Shown here in pieces: positions 22,049 through 32,845 of a stretch of DNA of 64,000 bases (the stretch's first letter is position 1; every line of letters begins with the position of its first letter). The position numbers were made by a program, and so were the translations under genes. The stretch covers positions 17,004 to 81,003 of the forward strand of contig NZ_JNIW01000016.1 of the NCBI RefSeq assembly GCF_000701425.1. The letters run 5' to 3'. The notes beneath the pieces are model-generated. The model saw nothing but the letters and a program-made list of their open reading frames with translations. It did not search any database and was not told where the DNA came from. Source of the stretch: Deinococcus frigens DSM 12807 (lineage in GTDB: Bacteria; Deinococcota; Deinococci; Deinococcales; Deinococcaceae).

Positions 22049-23233
22049 ATGACTTCCCCTCACCCTTCGCCGCCCGCTCTGCCCCTTTCCGGCATCCGGG
22101 TGGCCGACTTTACACGCGTACTGACCGGCCCCTTTTGCACCATGCTGCTGGGCGATCTGGGTGCGGACGTGATCAAGATCGAGCCGCCCGGCGGCGACGA
22201 CACGCGCGGCTGGGGGCCGCCCTTTCAGGAAAGCGATGGGGGACGCGAGTCCAGCTACTTCCTGAGCGTCAACCGCAACAAGCGCAGTGTGGAGCTGGAC
22301 CTCAAGACGCCGCAGGGCCTGGACGCCGGTCGCAAGCTGATCGCCGCGAGCGACGTGCTGGTGGAAAACTTCCGCCCCGGCACGCTGGAGCGCCTGGGCC
22401 TGGGCTGGGAGGCGCTGCATGCCGCGCATCCCCGGCTGATCTACGCCAGCATCTCCGGGTTCGGGCAATGGGGGCCATACAAGGACCGCGCCGGGTACGA
22501 CGTGATCGCGCAGGGCATGGGCGGCATGATGAGCTACAACGGCGAGATCGGCGGCCCGCCGCTGCGGGTGGGCGTGGCGGTGGCCGACGTGTTCGCCGGA
22601 TCGCTGATCACGCAGGCGATTCTGGCCGCGCTCTACGGGCGCGAGCGCAGTGGGCAGGGCGAGCGGGTGGACGTGAATCTGCTGGAAAGCGTGATCGCGC
22701 TGGGGTCATCGCAGGTGGGGCGTTACCTGGCGACCGGGGAAATTCCCGTGCCCGTCGGCAATGACCACCGCAGCATCGTGCCGTACGGAACGGTGGCCTG
22801 CGGCGACGGCTTCGTGAATATCGCGGTGGGCAACGACGCCCTGTGGCGGCGCTTCTGCGCGGCGCTGGATCTGACCGAGCTGGACGCGGACCCACGCTTT
22901 GCCACCAACGAGGGCCGCGTGAAGGGCCGCGCCGAGCTGGACACGCTGATGCTGGGCGGCCTGGCCCGCTTGACCCGTCAGGACATCATGGACCGGCTGG
23001 AACGGACGGGCGTGCCGTGCGGCCCCGTCAACAACATGGCCGAGGTGTTTGATGATCCGCATGTGCGGGCGCGCGGCGTGGCGGTAGAGGTGGAGCATGC
23101 GTCGCTGGGCCACACCACCGTCACCTCGCCGCCGTGGGACATCGGGGGACGGACCCTGCCCGTGCGCCGCGCCCCGCCCACGCTGGGGCAGCACACAGCG
23201 GAGGTGCTGGGGGAGCTGGAATCTGGGACTTGA
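22049..23233 (+). CDS. CaiB/BaiF family (class III) CoA-transferase
   Basis: A 394-residue enzyme that moves CoA between organic acids. The N-terminus LSGIRVADFTRVLTGPFCTM and GDLGADVIKIEPPGGDDTR contains the catalytic Asp expected in GADVIKIE. NRNKRSVELDLKTPQG and FGQWGPYKDRAGYD are also family motifs. ATG 22049 gives normal length; the open frame extends upstream into the tandem-repeat region and is unlikely to be translated. Acid substrate unknown. Divergent from the molybdenum hydroxylase, so the two may serve one catabolic route (inference). Confidence 0.9.
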   Translation: MTSPHPSPPALPLSGIRVADFTRVLTGPFCTMLLGDLGADVIKIEPPGGDDTRGWGPPFQESDGGRESSYFLSVNRNKRSVELDLKTPQGLDAGRKLIAASDVLVENFRPGTLERLGLGWEALHAAHPRLIYASISGFGQWGPYKDRAGYDVIAQGMGGMMSYNGEIGGPPLRVGVAVADVFAGSLITQAILAALYGRERSGQGERVDVNLLESVIALGSSQVGRYLATGEIPVPVGNDHRSIVPYGTVACGDGFVNIAVGNDALWRRFCAALDLTELDADPRFATNEGRVKGRAELDTLMLGGLARLTRQDIMDRLERTGVPCGPVNNMAEVFDDPHVRARGVAVEVEHASLGHTTVTSPPWDIGGRTLPVRRAPPTLGQHTAEVLGELESGT

Positions 23234-23302
23234 GCGGGTTCGCCGGTCATACCCCTCCTGACCCCGGCCCTCGCTCACGAGGGGAGGGGGAAGCAAGCAC
23301 TT

Positions 23303-24547
23303 CTATTCCAGTTCCGTCAGCGGTCCCAGCGCCACTCCCGTCCAGCGGTCCAGCGGGCAGAGCCTCAACACCTCGCGCACAGCCCCGGTGCTGACCTTGG
23401 CGTAGTGATCCACCAGTTGCGGGGTCGTCTCGGCCCGCCCAGTTGCCAGGTATTCCATGCCCAGCGCGAACAGGCGGCCCTGCGGCGTTTCGGCGCGCAG
23501 CAGCGTGGACACCGCCAGTTTGCGGGCGGCGCGGCGCACGGCGGGTTCGGTGATCAGCGCGTCGGCGTCGCGCAGCACGGCGCGGAAGATGTCCAGCACG
23601 GCCTGAGCGCGGGCCGGATCGCAGGAGAAGCCGCCCTCGAAACTCCCGGCGTCGCGGTATTCCAGATGGGCCAGATCGGCGCTGTCGGCCAGGCCGGTGT
23701 CCAGCAGCGCCCAGTACAGCGCGCCGTTCTCGCCGCCGATCAGGTCGGCCAGCACGCCCGCCGCCTCGCGCAGGGGGTGGGTCACGGGCAGGCCGGGAGC
23801 GGCGAGGGCCACCTGCACGCGGCTCAGTTCGGGGTCCGGGACCACGCGCACGCGGGCGGGGAAAGCCGGGATGGGCGGCGGCTCTACACCGGGCGCATCG
23901 GCAGCAGGCCAGTCCGCCAGATTCGCCGTGGCCCACTCCAGAACCGCCTCTGGACCGAACGCACCCGTCAGCGCCAGCGTCACGCGGGATGCGCCGTAGC
24001 GGGCGCGGTGGTTGTGGGTCAGGGCCTCGCGGCTCAGGTCCCCCACCGTCTGAGTGGTCCCCAGGATCAGGTGCCCCAGCGGGTGCGCGCCCCAGTAGTC
24101 GGCCCGCAATTCGTCGATCACGCGGATGCCCGGCTGGTCGGCGTACATGGCGATTTCTTCCAGAATCACGCCGCGCTCGGCCTCCAGATCGCTTTCACGC
24201 AACGCCGGGCGCATCAATTCGGTCAGGGTGTCCAGCAGTTCGCCCGTCTGTTCGGGCAGGCAGGCGGCGTGGTAGACGGTGGCCTCCTCGCCGGTAAAGG
24301 CGTTGGACTGCCCCCCCAGATCGTCCAGCCGCTCGTTCAGAACCGAAGCCGAGAGCCGCTCAGACCCCTTGAACATCAGGTGTTCGAGGAAATGACTCGC
24401 GCCCATTTCCTGCGGCAACTCGTCGCGCGCCCCGGTGTTGACGAAGTATCCGGCGGCGACGGTCTGCGCGACCGGGTCTGCCTCCAGGAGCAGGGTCAGA
24501 CCGTTGGGCAGAACGTGGGTCAGAGGTTCGATACCACCCCTAAACAT
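23303..24547 (-). CDS. M16-family zinc peptidase, catalytically intact
   Basis: A 414-residue protease with the inverted zinc motif HFLEH (residues 52-56) in [17 protein letters not shown] and the downstream metal-ligand region [12 protein letters not shown]- and C-terminal M16 halves are both present. Its ATG at 24547 overlaps the upstream M16 gene stop by 8 bp. Such pairs form heterodimers in which one subunit holds the zinc and the other shapes the chamber. Confidence 0.92.
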   Translation of the reverse strand: MFRGGIEPLTHVLPNGLTLLLEADPVAQTVAAGYFVNTGARDELPQEMGASHFLEHLMFKGSERLSASVLNERLDDLGGQSNAFTGEEATVYHAACLPEQTGELLDTLTELMRPALRESDLEAERGVILEEIAMYADQPGIRVIDELRADYWGAHPLGHLILGTTQTVGDLSREALTHNHRARYGASRVTLALTGAFGPEAVLEWATANLADWPAADAPGVEPPPIPAFPARVRVVPDPELSRVQVALAAPGLPVTHPLREAAGVLADLIGGENGALYWALLDTGLADSADLAHLEYRDAGSFEGGFSCDPARAQAVLDIFRAVLRDADALITEPAVRRAARKLAVSTLLRAETPQGRLFALGMEYLATGRAETTPQLVDHYAKVSTGAVREVLRLCPLDRWTGVALGPLTELE

Positions 24548-25802
24548 TTTCCGGCCCCAGCGTGACAATCGTGATTTCCGAAACCGGGTCGTAGGCCGCC
24601 AGAAAGCTGTTCACGCTTTCCAGGGTCAGTGCGTCCAGACTTGCGCGCAATTCGGCCAGCGGGCGTACCTGCCCGAACACGGCCACGTCACGCGTCAACG
24701 CCCCGGCGCGGGCGCGCATGGATTCCGCGCTGAAGACCACGCTGGCACGCAGGCCGCTGCGGGCGCGGCGGAACTCGTCGGCGCTCAGACCCTGGGGCAG
24801 GCGCGCGAGTTCGGCCAGCATCACCTCCAGCGTTTCAGGGGCGCGGGCCGGGGTGCTGCCCGCGTAGGCCGTCAGAAAGCCCTGGCCGCCCAGCAGCACC
24901 GGCGAGGCGCTGACCGCGTAGGCCAGCCCACGCTCCTCGCGCACGGCATGGAACAGGCGGCTGGCACTGCCCCCGGACAGCGCCGTTAAGGCCACCTGCC
25001 ACGCCAGCCAGCGCGAATCGCCAGGCGCGATGCCGGGGGCGGTCAGGCTCAGGTGGGTTTGCTCGGCGTCCGCATCCGTGACATGGACGCGCCGCCCGGC
25101 CTGAAAATCTGCCGTCGCCTGGGGCTGCCGTCCGGGGCGCAAGCCTGCCAGAGCGTCGGAAACCAGACTCAGCGCCGCTTCCTGCTCCAGATCGGCCACC
25201 AGCCCCAGCACCGCGCCCGCCTGCCCATAGGCGTCCAGATGCGCCCGCAAGGTGTCGGCGGTCAACCCCTCCAAACCCTTCAGCGTGCCGCTGGGCGGGT
25301 GCGCGAAGCCTGCCAGCGGGGAGTCGGCGGGGCGAGGAAAGGTCACCCGCCGGGCCTCTAACGCTAGCAGGTCGGGCGGGCTGTCCTGAAGGCCGTCCAG
25401 ATCCTGCCGCGCCAGATCGGTCAGCACGGGCAATTCGGCCTCCGGCAGATCGGGGCGCAGCAATACATCGGCCACCAGCGTCAGTGAGGCTCCCAGATCA
25501 TCGCGCAGGCCAGACACGCCCATGCGCGTCGCCTCCGGCCCCACGCCGCCGCCCCGGCGCACGCCCAGGTCATCGAAGGCGTCCTGCAAGGCGCGGGCGT
25601 CGCGGCCCGCCACGCCCTTGAACAGCCACTCCTCCAGCACGCCCGACGAACCTTCCTGGCCCACTGGATCATGGGCGCTGCCCACTGGCAGGCGCAGATC
25701 AAAGGCGAAACCCGGCCCGGCCCGGCGTTCAAAAGCCAGCCGCAGGCCGCCGGACAGCGTCCACAATTCAGAGGCGGGGGGAGCTTGGGGCAAGGCATGC
25801 AT
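24540..25802 (-). CDS. M16-family peptidase homologue lacking the zinc motif
   Basis: A 420-residue partner of the next gene. It keeps the fold ([12 protein letters not shown] aligns with the active-site helix; [19 protein letters not shown] is the C-domain signature) but HxxEH is replaced by GVLEE (residues 54-58), so both histidines are lost. It should be non-catalytic, like the alpha subunit of mitochondrial processing peptidase. Start ATG 25802; the longer open frame runs antisense through the M23 gene and is rejected. Confidence 0.88.
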   Translation of the reverse strand: MHALPQAPPASELWTLSGGLRLAFERRAGPGFAFDLRLPVGSAHDPVGQEGSSGVLEEWLFKGVAGRDARALQDAFDDLGVRRGGGVGPEATRMGVSGLRDDLGASLTLVADVLLRPDLPEAELPVLTDLARQDLDGLQDSPPDLLALEARRVTFPRPADSPLAGFAHPPSGTLKGLEGLTADTLRAHLDAYGQAGAVLGLVADLEQEAALSLVSDALAGLRPGRQPQATADFQAGRRVHVTDADAEQTHLSLTAPGIAPGDSRWLAWQVALTALSGGSASRLFHAVREERGLAYAVSASPVLLGGQGFLTAYAGSTPARAPETLEVMLAELARLPQGLSADEFRRARSGLRASVVFSAESMRARAGALTRDVAVFGQVRPLAELRASLDALTLESVNSFLAAYDPVSEITIVTLGPENV

Positions 25803-25938
25803 CCGGCGATTGTAGAGGGTTGTGGGTAAACGGATGTGGGATGTGGGGGAATTCGCCGGGGGGTGGAAGCCGAAGAAACGGGCATTTCTACAACTTTCCC
25901 CTGATTCTCCCCTGGCCCCAGGGCGGCATGCTGGGACC

Positions 25939-26466
25939 GTGAAGCGTTTTCTGGGGCTGATTGTTTTTCTGGCGTTGCTGGCCGGGGCGCTGTATCTGCT
26001 GTGGCCGCAGATCAGGAACGCCCAGCGATACTCGGCGCTGCTGTCCGCGCCCACGCCAGCCGAAGACAGCCTCCCCAGTCCGCTGCCCGGCCAGAATCTG
26101 ACCGACACCTGGGGCGCGGCCCGCAGCCAGGGGCGCAGGCACGAGGGCATTGACATCTTCGCCAAACGAAATACACCCATTCATGCCACCACGCGCGGCA
26201 TCGTGTTGAATGTCGGCCCCAACGGGCTGGGCGGGCGCACGGTGATGGTCCTTGGCCCCGGCGGGCAGCGGCACTATTACGCGCACCTGGAGAAATACCC
26301 GGAGTTAGAACGAGGCGAGTGGATAGAGGCGGGAACTGTCGTGGGCTATGTGGGCAACAGTGGCAACGCCAAGAACACGCCTCCGCATCTGCATTACGGA
26401 ATTTACGCGGGCGGCGGGGCCATTAATCCGTATGGATTGCTGGAGAAGAACCCAGCCGCGCCCTGA
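25939..26466 (+). CDS. M23-family (LytM-like) metallopeptidase, membrane-anchored
   Basis: A 175-residue protein starting at GTG 25939. One N-terminal membrane helix ([19 protein letters not shown]) precedes an M23 domain with RRHEGIDIF (His and Asp zinc ligands) and the HLHYG active-site motif near the end. Likely cleaves peptidoglycan cross-bridges in the periplasm or modulates such cleavage. A -10-like CATGCT ends 6 nt upstream, so it may be leaderless. The last 44 bp overlap the convergent GNAT gene. Confidence 0.88.
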   Translation: MKRFLGLIVFLALLAGALYLLWPQIRNAQRYSALLSAPTPAEDSLPSPLPGQNLTDTWGAARSQGRRHEGIDIFAKRNTPIHATTRGIVLNVGPNGLGGRTVMVLGPGGQRHYYAHLEKYPELERGEWIEAGTVVGYVGNSGNAKNTPPHLHYGIYAGGGAINPYGLLEKNPAAP

Positions 26467-26989
26467 TCTCCGGCCACTCGTCCGCCGTGATGGAGTACAT
26501 CACCGTGTCGCGCAAGGTTCCGTCCTGACGGCGCTGGTGCCGCCGCAACACACCCTCGCGCACCGCGCCGAGTTTCTCGATGGCGCGCTGGGAGCGGATG
26601 TTCAGGTTGTCGGTCTTGAGCTGCACGCGCTGCATCCCTAACTCCCCAAAGGCGTGGGCCAGCAGCAACAGCTTCATACGGCGGTTGATACCCGTTCCCA
26701 TGTGGCGCGGATGCAACCACGTCCAGCCGATTTCCAGACCCGCGTGCGCCACGCGAATGTCGCCGTAGCGCGTGCTGCCCGCCAGTTCGCCGTCCACCAC
26801 GATGGTCAGGGGCTGCTGATCGGGGGCGTCCAGTCCTGCCTGATAGTAGGCCGCGTTTGACGGGGAGGTTCCCATCAGGGCCAACTCGTCCGCACAATCT
26901 GCGGCCAGGGCGCACAGGCCGGGAATATCCGCCTCAGTCAGCGGGCGCAGGGTCAGACTGCCGTCGGTCAGGGTGGTGGAGTGGTGCAT
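26423..26989 (-). CDS. GNAT-family N-acetyltransferase
   Basis: 188 residues. [19 protein letters not shown], the [20 protein letters not shown] acetyl-CoA region and [20 protein letters not shown] are typical of RimL-like acetyltransferases; the [15 protein letters not shown] motif is well kept. Substrate unknown. Its 3' end overlaps the M23 gene on the other strand by 44 bp. Confidence 0.9.
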   Translation of the reverse strand: MHHSTTLTDGSLTLRPLTEADIPGLCALAADCADELALMGTSPSNAAYYQAGLDAPDQQPLTIVVDGELAGSTRYGDIRVAHAGLEIGWTWLHPRHMGTGINRRMKLLLLAHAFGELGMQRVQLKTDNLNIRSQRAIEKLGAVREGVLRRHQRRQDGTLRDTVMYSITADEWPEIRARLGSSPAIHTD

Positions 26990-27024
26990 GGGGGGAGTTT
27001 AGACCTCCAAGGCCAAGTCCGCCC

Positions 27025-27486
27025 TCAAGACCGCCCAAGTCTGGCCTGAATCTGGAAAACCACGCGCCTGACCACTCGCATCAAAGCCCGGACAGCAGGC
27101 GGCGGCACAGCGCGGCCCCCTGCGACCAGCATCTGACACAGTTGAGGGTCACACGCCCACCACAACGAATTCGTCCTAACCCACAGCACCGGACGCCCTT
27201 CCGGGCTGGCTTCCAGCCCCAGCAGACGCATGGGGTAGCAGTCCGCGCCCTCCGAAAGCCGGACGGCCTCGCCCACCACCTCGCCATGTGCGCCGCATTC
27301 CTCCCACGCCTCGCGGACGGCGGCCTGCTGAGGCGTCTCATTGGGATGGATACCGCCGCCAGGCAGAGTCCAGCCCCAGGAATCCCGCGCTGACATCAGC
27401 ACCCGGCCCTCGTATTCAATCCACGCGCAGGCCCGCCCGATCCGGTCCTCACCGGGCGAGAGGTTGAGGAAGGGTTGGGCGCTCAC
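27025..27486 (-). CDS. NUDIX hydrolase
   Basis: 153 residues with a full Nudix box at residues 44-66 (GGIHPNETPQQAAVREAWEE then CG), matching GX5EX7REUXEEXGU. Hydrolyses a nucleoside diphosphate linked to another group; substrate unknown. NUDIX genes are numerous in Deinococcus. Its start overlaps the upstream deaminase stop by 4 bp, in a three-gene run with the deaminase and the GGDEF gene. Confidence 0.92.
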   Translation of the reverse strand: MSAQPFLNLSPGEDRIGRACAWIEYEGRVLMSARDSWGWTLPGGGIHPNETPQQAAVREAWEECGAHGEVVGEAVRLSEGADCYPMRLLGLEASPEGRPVLWVRTNSLWWACDPQLCQMLVAGGRAVPPPAVRALMRVVRRVVFQIQARLGRS

Positions 27487-28115
27487 GCCAGCACCGCCAA
27501 CGCTTGTTCCAGACTCGCGCCGCGCTTACGCAGAGCAGCCAGTGAACCGGAGGCGTGCAACTGCTCAGCGGCGGCGTAAAGGGCCAGTTCACTCTCCCGG
27601 TGAATCTGAAAGTAGCCGTGATCCAGCGGCATGCCCCGGTCCATATGGAAGGTGAATTGCCAGACGGTGCAGGCCCGGACCACGCTCTGCGGTGCGCGGC
27701 TGACCGTCACGTTCCTCTGGCTGGGATAGGAGGTTTTGGTCAGTGCCTCGCTGTGTCCGGCCCACAGATCGGCGGCGGCGTAGGAAAGGTGTCCGACGCG
27801 CTGCATCAGCATGGCCCCCAGGCACAGCGGGCAGGGTTCCACGGTGGAAACGAGCGTCAATGTCCGGCACTCCGCCGCCGACAGTTCCGGCAGGGTCAGG
27901 AGGGCGTTGACCTCGGCGTGGCCCAGCCGATGCCCGGAAATGACACCGTCGACCTTCTTTTCCTCGCCCAGCCGGTTGCGCCCCCGCGCAATGACCTGCC
28001 CGTCCGCGTCCACCACGCACGCCCCAATCGGGTACGAGCCAAGCAGGTATGTCTCCCAGGCTCCTTCGAGGGCCGCGTGCCAGCCGGGAGACAGTGTTTC
28101 CACAGTCCCGTTCAT
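27483..28115 (-). CDS. Zinc-dependent cytidine/deoxycytidylate-type deaminase family protein
   Basis: 210 residues. The zinc and catalytic motifs are HAE (66-68, GHRLGHAEVNAL) and PCPLC (94-98, STVEPCPLCLGAMLM), characteristic of nucleoside/tRNA-adenosine deaminases. The C-terminal 90 residues extend beyond the core domain and are of unknown use. Overlaps both neighbours by 4 bp, so it is translated with the NUDIX enzyme, which would suit nucleotide salvage or clean-up. Confidence 0.88.
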   Translation of the reverse strand: MNGTVETLSPGWHAALEGAWETYLLGSYPIGACVVDADGQVIARGRNRLGEEKKVDGVISGHRLGHAEVNALLTLPELSAAECRTLTLVSTVEPCPLCLGAMLMQRVGHLSYAAADLWAGHSEALTKTSYPSQRNVTVSRAPQSVVRACTVWQFTFHMDRGMPLDHGYFQIHRESELALYAAAEQLHASGSLAALRKRGASLEQALAVLA

Positions 28116-28717
28116 AGCTCCCCCCGATACCGCTCGACCAGCTCGTCCAGCGCCTCGCGCAGCAGGCTGGCTTCCGTCCGGCCCAGCGCGCCGCTCAGTT
28201 TGCTCAGGCGTTCCAGTTGGCTCTTGGGGTAATAATTGGATTTGAGGACCATCTTGGACTCCACGAAGATGCAGGCGCGGCCCCGGCCCTCGCGTTTGGC
28301 TCGCAGCAGGGCCTCGTCGGCGGCGCGGTACAGCTCGGCATACTCACTGGCGTGGGCGGGACGGGCGGCCAGCCCCACGCTCAGGCCCAGGCTGCGCGGC
28401 CAGTGCGGATCGCGGTGGATATGAAAGTGGCGGATCATCTCGTCGAACAGGATCAACGCGGTCTCTGCGGCGCTTTCCGGCAGGATCACGGCGTACTCGT
28501 CGCCGCCGATGCGCCCGATGATGCTGCCCGACGGCAGACTGCCCGACAGCAGGCGCTCCACGGCGCGCAGCACGCGGTCTCCCTCAGTGTGGCCCAGGGT
28601 GTCGTTGAGGGTCTTGAAGTGATCGAGGTCAAGCACAGCAAGCGTGAGTGGGGTATGTCCCAGCTTGGCAAAGGCGTCTTCAAACGGATTGCGGGACAGG
28701 ATATCGGGGCGGGCCAT
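28112..28717 (-). CDS. GGDEF-domain protein with C-terminal ribbon-helix-helix-like tail
   Basis: A 201-residue protein. The diguanylate cyclase motif is [11 protein letters not shown] (GGDEY at 71-75), but the first strand starts almost at residue 20 so no sensor domain is present, and no RxxD inhibitory site precedes the motif. Residues 161-198 ([20 protein letters not shown] then [16 protein letters not shown]) resemble a CopG/RHH DNA-binding unit. It may couple c-di-GMP synthesis to DNA binding. First gene of the GGDEF-deaminase-NUDIX run; AGGAGG precedes ATG 28717. Confidence 0.85.
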   Translation of the reverse strand: MARPDILSRNPFEDAFAKLGHTPLTLAVLDLDHFKTLNDTLGHTEGDRVLRAVERLLSGSLPSGSIIGRIGGDEYAVILPESAAETALILFDEMIRHFHIHRDPHWPRSLGLSVGLAARPAHASEYAELYRAADEALLRAKREGRGRACIFVESKMVLKSNYYPKSQLERLSKLSGALGRTEASLLREALDELVERYRGEL

Positions 28718-28752
28718 AGGGGTTCCTCCTGGTCTAGAATCTAGCTATATTG

Positions 28753-28778
28753 GTCTGACATATATATGTTATACAGAC
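28753..28778. promoter_or_regulatory. AT-rich palindrome upstream of the GGDEF-RHH gene
   Basis: GTCTG (28753-28757), the perfect palindrome ACATATATATGT (28758-28769), TATA and CAGAC (28774-28778). It lies 36 bp upstream of the GGDEF start and within its likely promoter. A candidate operator for the RHH tail itself (inference). Confidence 0.55.
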
Positions 28779-28819
28779 TAGGTGGGGCAGGTATACGCTG
28801 TTTAGACGTGCTGGCGCAC

Positions 28820-28840
28820 CTTGAGCGCCCTACACTCAAA
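28820..28840. promoter_or_regulatory. HAIR-type HspR operator upstream of groES
   Basis: CTTGAGC-N7-ACTCAAA matches the HAIR consensus CTTGAGT-N7-ACTCAAG at 12 of 14 positions. It overlaps a TACACT -10-like box (28831-28836), 128 bp before groES. HspR repression of heat-shock genes through HAIR is established in actinobacteria and reported in Deinococcus. Confidence 0.75.
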
Positions 28841-28857
28841 TTGTCAGATGATTCCGC

Positions 28858-28887
28858 TTGACATTTTTATAACAGCAGGGCTAGTCT
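28858..28887 (+). promoter_or_regulatory. Second possible groESL promoter
   Basis: TTGACA (28858-28863) and TAGTCT (28882-28887) with an 18-nt spacer, about 80 bp before groES. Confidence 0.4.
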
Positions 28888-28967
28888 GCCGTTTGGAACG
28901 GCAAAAACCCGGCGCGGAGATTCCGGCGCGGGCACGGCTCCACACTTCATTCGCAGGAGGAATATCC

Positions 28968-29255
28968 ATGCTTAAACCTTTAGGTGATCGTGTACTGGTA
29001 GAAATCGTCGAGGACACCGAGCAGAAGACGGCGGGCGGCCTGTTCGTCCCCGATTCCGCCAAGGAAAAGAGCCAGCGTGGCAAGGTCATTTCCGTGGGCA
29101 GCGGCAAGATGCTGGACAACGGCACCCGCGTCGCTCTGGATGTCAAGGAAGGCGACACCGTGTACTTCGCCAAGTACGGCGGCACCGAAGTCAACCTGGA
29201 AGGCAAGAACTACTCGATCCTGGCCGAGCGCGACATCCTCGCCATCGTCGAGTAA
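28968..29255 (+). CDS. groES: Co-chaperonin GroES
   Basis: 95 residues, starting [20 protein letters not shown] at ATG 28968 after AGGAGG. The mobile loop region ([13 protein letters not shown], here [12 protein letters not shown]) and [19 protein letters not shown] are diagnostic. Caps the GroEL chamber during ATP-driven folding. Co-transcribed with groEL 73 bp downstream; heat-shock control through the upstream HAIR site is likely. Confidence 0.98.
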   Translation: MLKPLGDRVLVEIVEDTEQKTAGGLFVPDSAKEKSQRGKVISVGSGKMLDNGTRVALDVKEGDTVYFAKYGGTEVNLEGKNYSILAERDILAIVE

Positions 29256-29304
29256 GGACGAGCAAGACCGTCCACTTTTGACCTCCACCCTTTCAAACTT
29301 TTAG

Positions 29305-30972
<1,668 letters not shown>

Positions 30973-31025
30973 TCAGAGCAAGATTGATGGTTGACCGTTT
31001 ATGGATGATGGCCAACCGCAAGAAA

Positions 31026-31058
31026 AGAGGCCGGGGCGTGATGCTCCGGCTCTTTTTT
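31026..31058 (+). terminator. Intrinsic terminator of groESL
   Basis: An 11-bp stem with one bulge (31026-31037 with 31043-31053) followed by six T residues. Preceding text at 30985-31010 is a GATGGTTGA-type simple repeat like that between atpF and atpA. Confidence 0.8.
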
Positions 31059-31098
31059 GATCCTGTTTGTAAATCGGCCGGTTTGCTAAACTCCGACT

Positions 31099-31965
31099 AT
31101 GCCTGCCCAACCCCTAGCAGAAGTGTTTGGTTTTCCTGCCGAAAATCTGTCAGAAGAAGCGCAGAGATACCGTCGCCTGCGCCTTTGCCCATTCAACAAC
31201 AAGGTTCCCAACTGCACAAAGGATAAGGCCCAGGACCCATTGGGGGTTTGCAGCGTCCATGACAGCAGTGGCCTTGCTATCACCTGCCCTGTTCGGTTCC
31301 GACAGGATTGGCTGATTGCAGAGGACGCCGCTGAATTTTTCTTTCCCACTGGAACGCGCTGGACCTCATTGACTGAGGTGCGTCTGACCGATGCCACAGG
31401 CCAGTCTGCTGGGAACATAGACGTGGTGTTGGTCGCTTACGACGAAGCCGGACAAATCACAGATTTTGGCGCTCTGGAAGTGCAGGCCGTGTACATCAGT
31501 GGTAATGTCCGGCGGCCTTTTGAGGCGTACATGCGTGATCCAACAGAGTTCTTGAGCCACCTGCCGTCTGCCAGAGATGCACCCAGAGCCGATTATCTCA
31601 GTTCGTCGCGTAAGCGGCTGGCTCCACAACTGATTTACAAGGGCGGCATTTTGCACGAATGGTGCAAACGGTCAGCCGTCGCCCTTCACACAGCCTTTTT
31701 CAATACGCTACCCCCACTACCTGAAGTTCCTGCCGAAGAAGCGGAGATGGCGTGGTTTCTCTACGATGTTCAGGATGACGGCGCTCAGCATCGGCTCAGG
31801 CGGGCGCGGACGGTGTACACCGCTTTTGATGATGCGTTGCTGGCAATTACCCGTTCAACAGCGGGGCCGATGCCTGATTTCGTGCAGAAGTTGCAGGGCA
31901 AACTGGACGAGAAACTGAACAGTGCGCCTATTGCTCCCACCATTGCCGGGGAATTGGAGCTATGA
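31099..31965 (+). CDS. NotI-family restriction endonuclease
   Basis: 288 residues. The NotI metal-binding cysteines are present as LCPF (Cys30), NCTK (Cys39), GVCSV (Cys51) and TCPVRF (Cys63). The PD-(D/E)XK-like core is GNIDVVLV (Asp108) and FGALEVQAVY (Glu127, Gln129), matching the unusual E-x-Q of NotI. It is shorter than NotI (about 380 residues). TAAACT ends 6 nt before ATG 31099, so it may be leaderless. Overlaps the methylase by 4 bp: a type II restriction-modification pair. Base composition is less GC-rich than the flanks, which suggests transfer. Confidence 0.82.
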   Translation: MPAQPLAEVFGFPAENLSEEAQRYRRLRLCPFNNKVPNCTKDKAQDPLGVCSVHDSSGLAITCPVRFRQDWLIAEDAAEFFFPTGTRWTSLTEVRLTDATGQSAGNIDVVLVAYDEAGQITDFGALEVQAVYISGNVRRPFEAYMRDPTEFLSHLPSARDAPRADYLSSSRKRLAPQLIYKGGILHEWCKRSAVALHTAFFNTLPPLPEVPAEEAEMAWFLYDVQDDGAQHRLRRARTVYTAFDDALLAITRSTAGPMPDFVQKLQGKLDEKLNSAPIAPTIAGELEL

Positions 31966-32834
31966 CCACGGCCCCTACACTTTTCCCAGGAATTGCGGCT
32001 GGAGTCAACGTTTCCACCGTGCCGCAGCGCTCTCCGTTCCGTTACCCCGGCGGCAAAACCTGGTTTGTTCCTCATCTGCGCGCCTGGCTGGAGAGTTTGC
32101 CAGGACGCCCCAGACTCTTTCTAGAGCCTTTTGCCGGGGGAGGCATCTGCGCCTGCACCGTGCTGGTCGAAGGACTGGCCAATCACGTTCAGATCGTGGA
32201 ATTAGACGAGGATGTGTTCAGCGTCTGGCAGACCATTTTCAGCCAGGACGCCCCACTTCTTGCACAACGACTCACTGCCTTCGTTATGGACGAGGGGACG
32301 GTCAATGGAGCGTTGAGTCAGGCTCCTACTTCAACGCTGGAACGAGCAGTTCAGACCATCTTACGAAACCGGGTCAACCGGGGCGGCATCCTCGCGCCGG
32401 GTGCCGGGCGACTGAAAGCGGGCGAAAATGGGCGCGGCCTGCTGAGCCGCTGGTATCCAGAAACGCTGGCGCGGCGAATCCTGGAACTGTACAGACACCG
32501 TAACAGGGTGACGGTTATTCATGGCGATGGTCTGGCAGCCCTGGAAAAATACAAGGACGATTCGCAGACGGCCAGTTTTATTGATCCGCCTTATACCGCT
32601 GGCGGCAAGCGTGCGGGCAGCCGCCTTTACGCGCACTGGGACATTGACCATGCGGAGCTGTTTGAACTGACTGCCGCACAACAAGGATCAATTTTAATGA
32701 CCTACAACGACGCCCCCGAAGTGCGGCTCTTGGCCGATGCCCACGCCTTGAATTACCGATCAATCGCCATGAAGAACACTCACCACGCCGAGCTGACGGA
32801 ACTGGTGATCGGGCATGATCTGGACTGGCTATAA
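31962..32834 (+). CDS. D12-class DNA adenine N6-methyltransferase
   Basis: 290 residues. PFRYPGGK (25-32) and the SAM motif LEPFAGGG (54-61) at the N-terminus and the catalytic DPPYT at 208-212 define the Dam/D12 family. It protects host sites from the partner NotI-like nuclease; recognition sequence unknown. NotI itself cuts a GC-only octamer, so an adenine methylase implies a different, A-containing target (inference). Start ATG overlaps the nuclease stop (ATGA). Confidence 0.9.
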   Translation: MTTAPTLFPGIAAGVNVSTVPQRSPFRYPGGKTWFVPHLRAWLESLPGRPRLFLEPFAGGGICACTVLVEGLANHVQIVELDEDVFSVWQTIFSQDAPLLAQRLTAFVMDEGTVNGALSQAPTSTLERAVQTILRNRVNRGGILAPGAGRLKAGENGRGLLSRWYPETLARRILELYRHRNRVTVIHGDGLAALEKYKDDSQTASFIDPPYTAGGKRAGSRLYAHWDIDHAELFELTAAQQGSILMTYNDAPEVRLLADAHALNYRSIAMKNTHHAELTELVIGHDLDWL

Positions 32835-32845
32835 ATCTTGGAGTT

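Noticed and set aside
28718..28967. CIRCE element at groES
   Set aside because: No TTAGCACTC-N9-GAGTGCTAA-like sequence; a HAIR site is present instead.
31962..32834. Methylase as a solitary Dam
   Set aside because: It overlaps the NotI-like nuclease by 4 bp, so a restriction-modification pair is the better reading.
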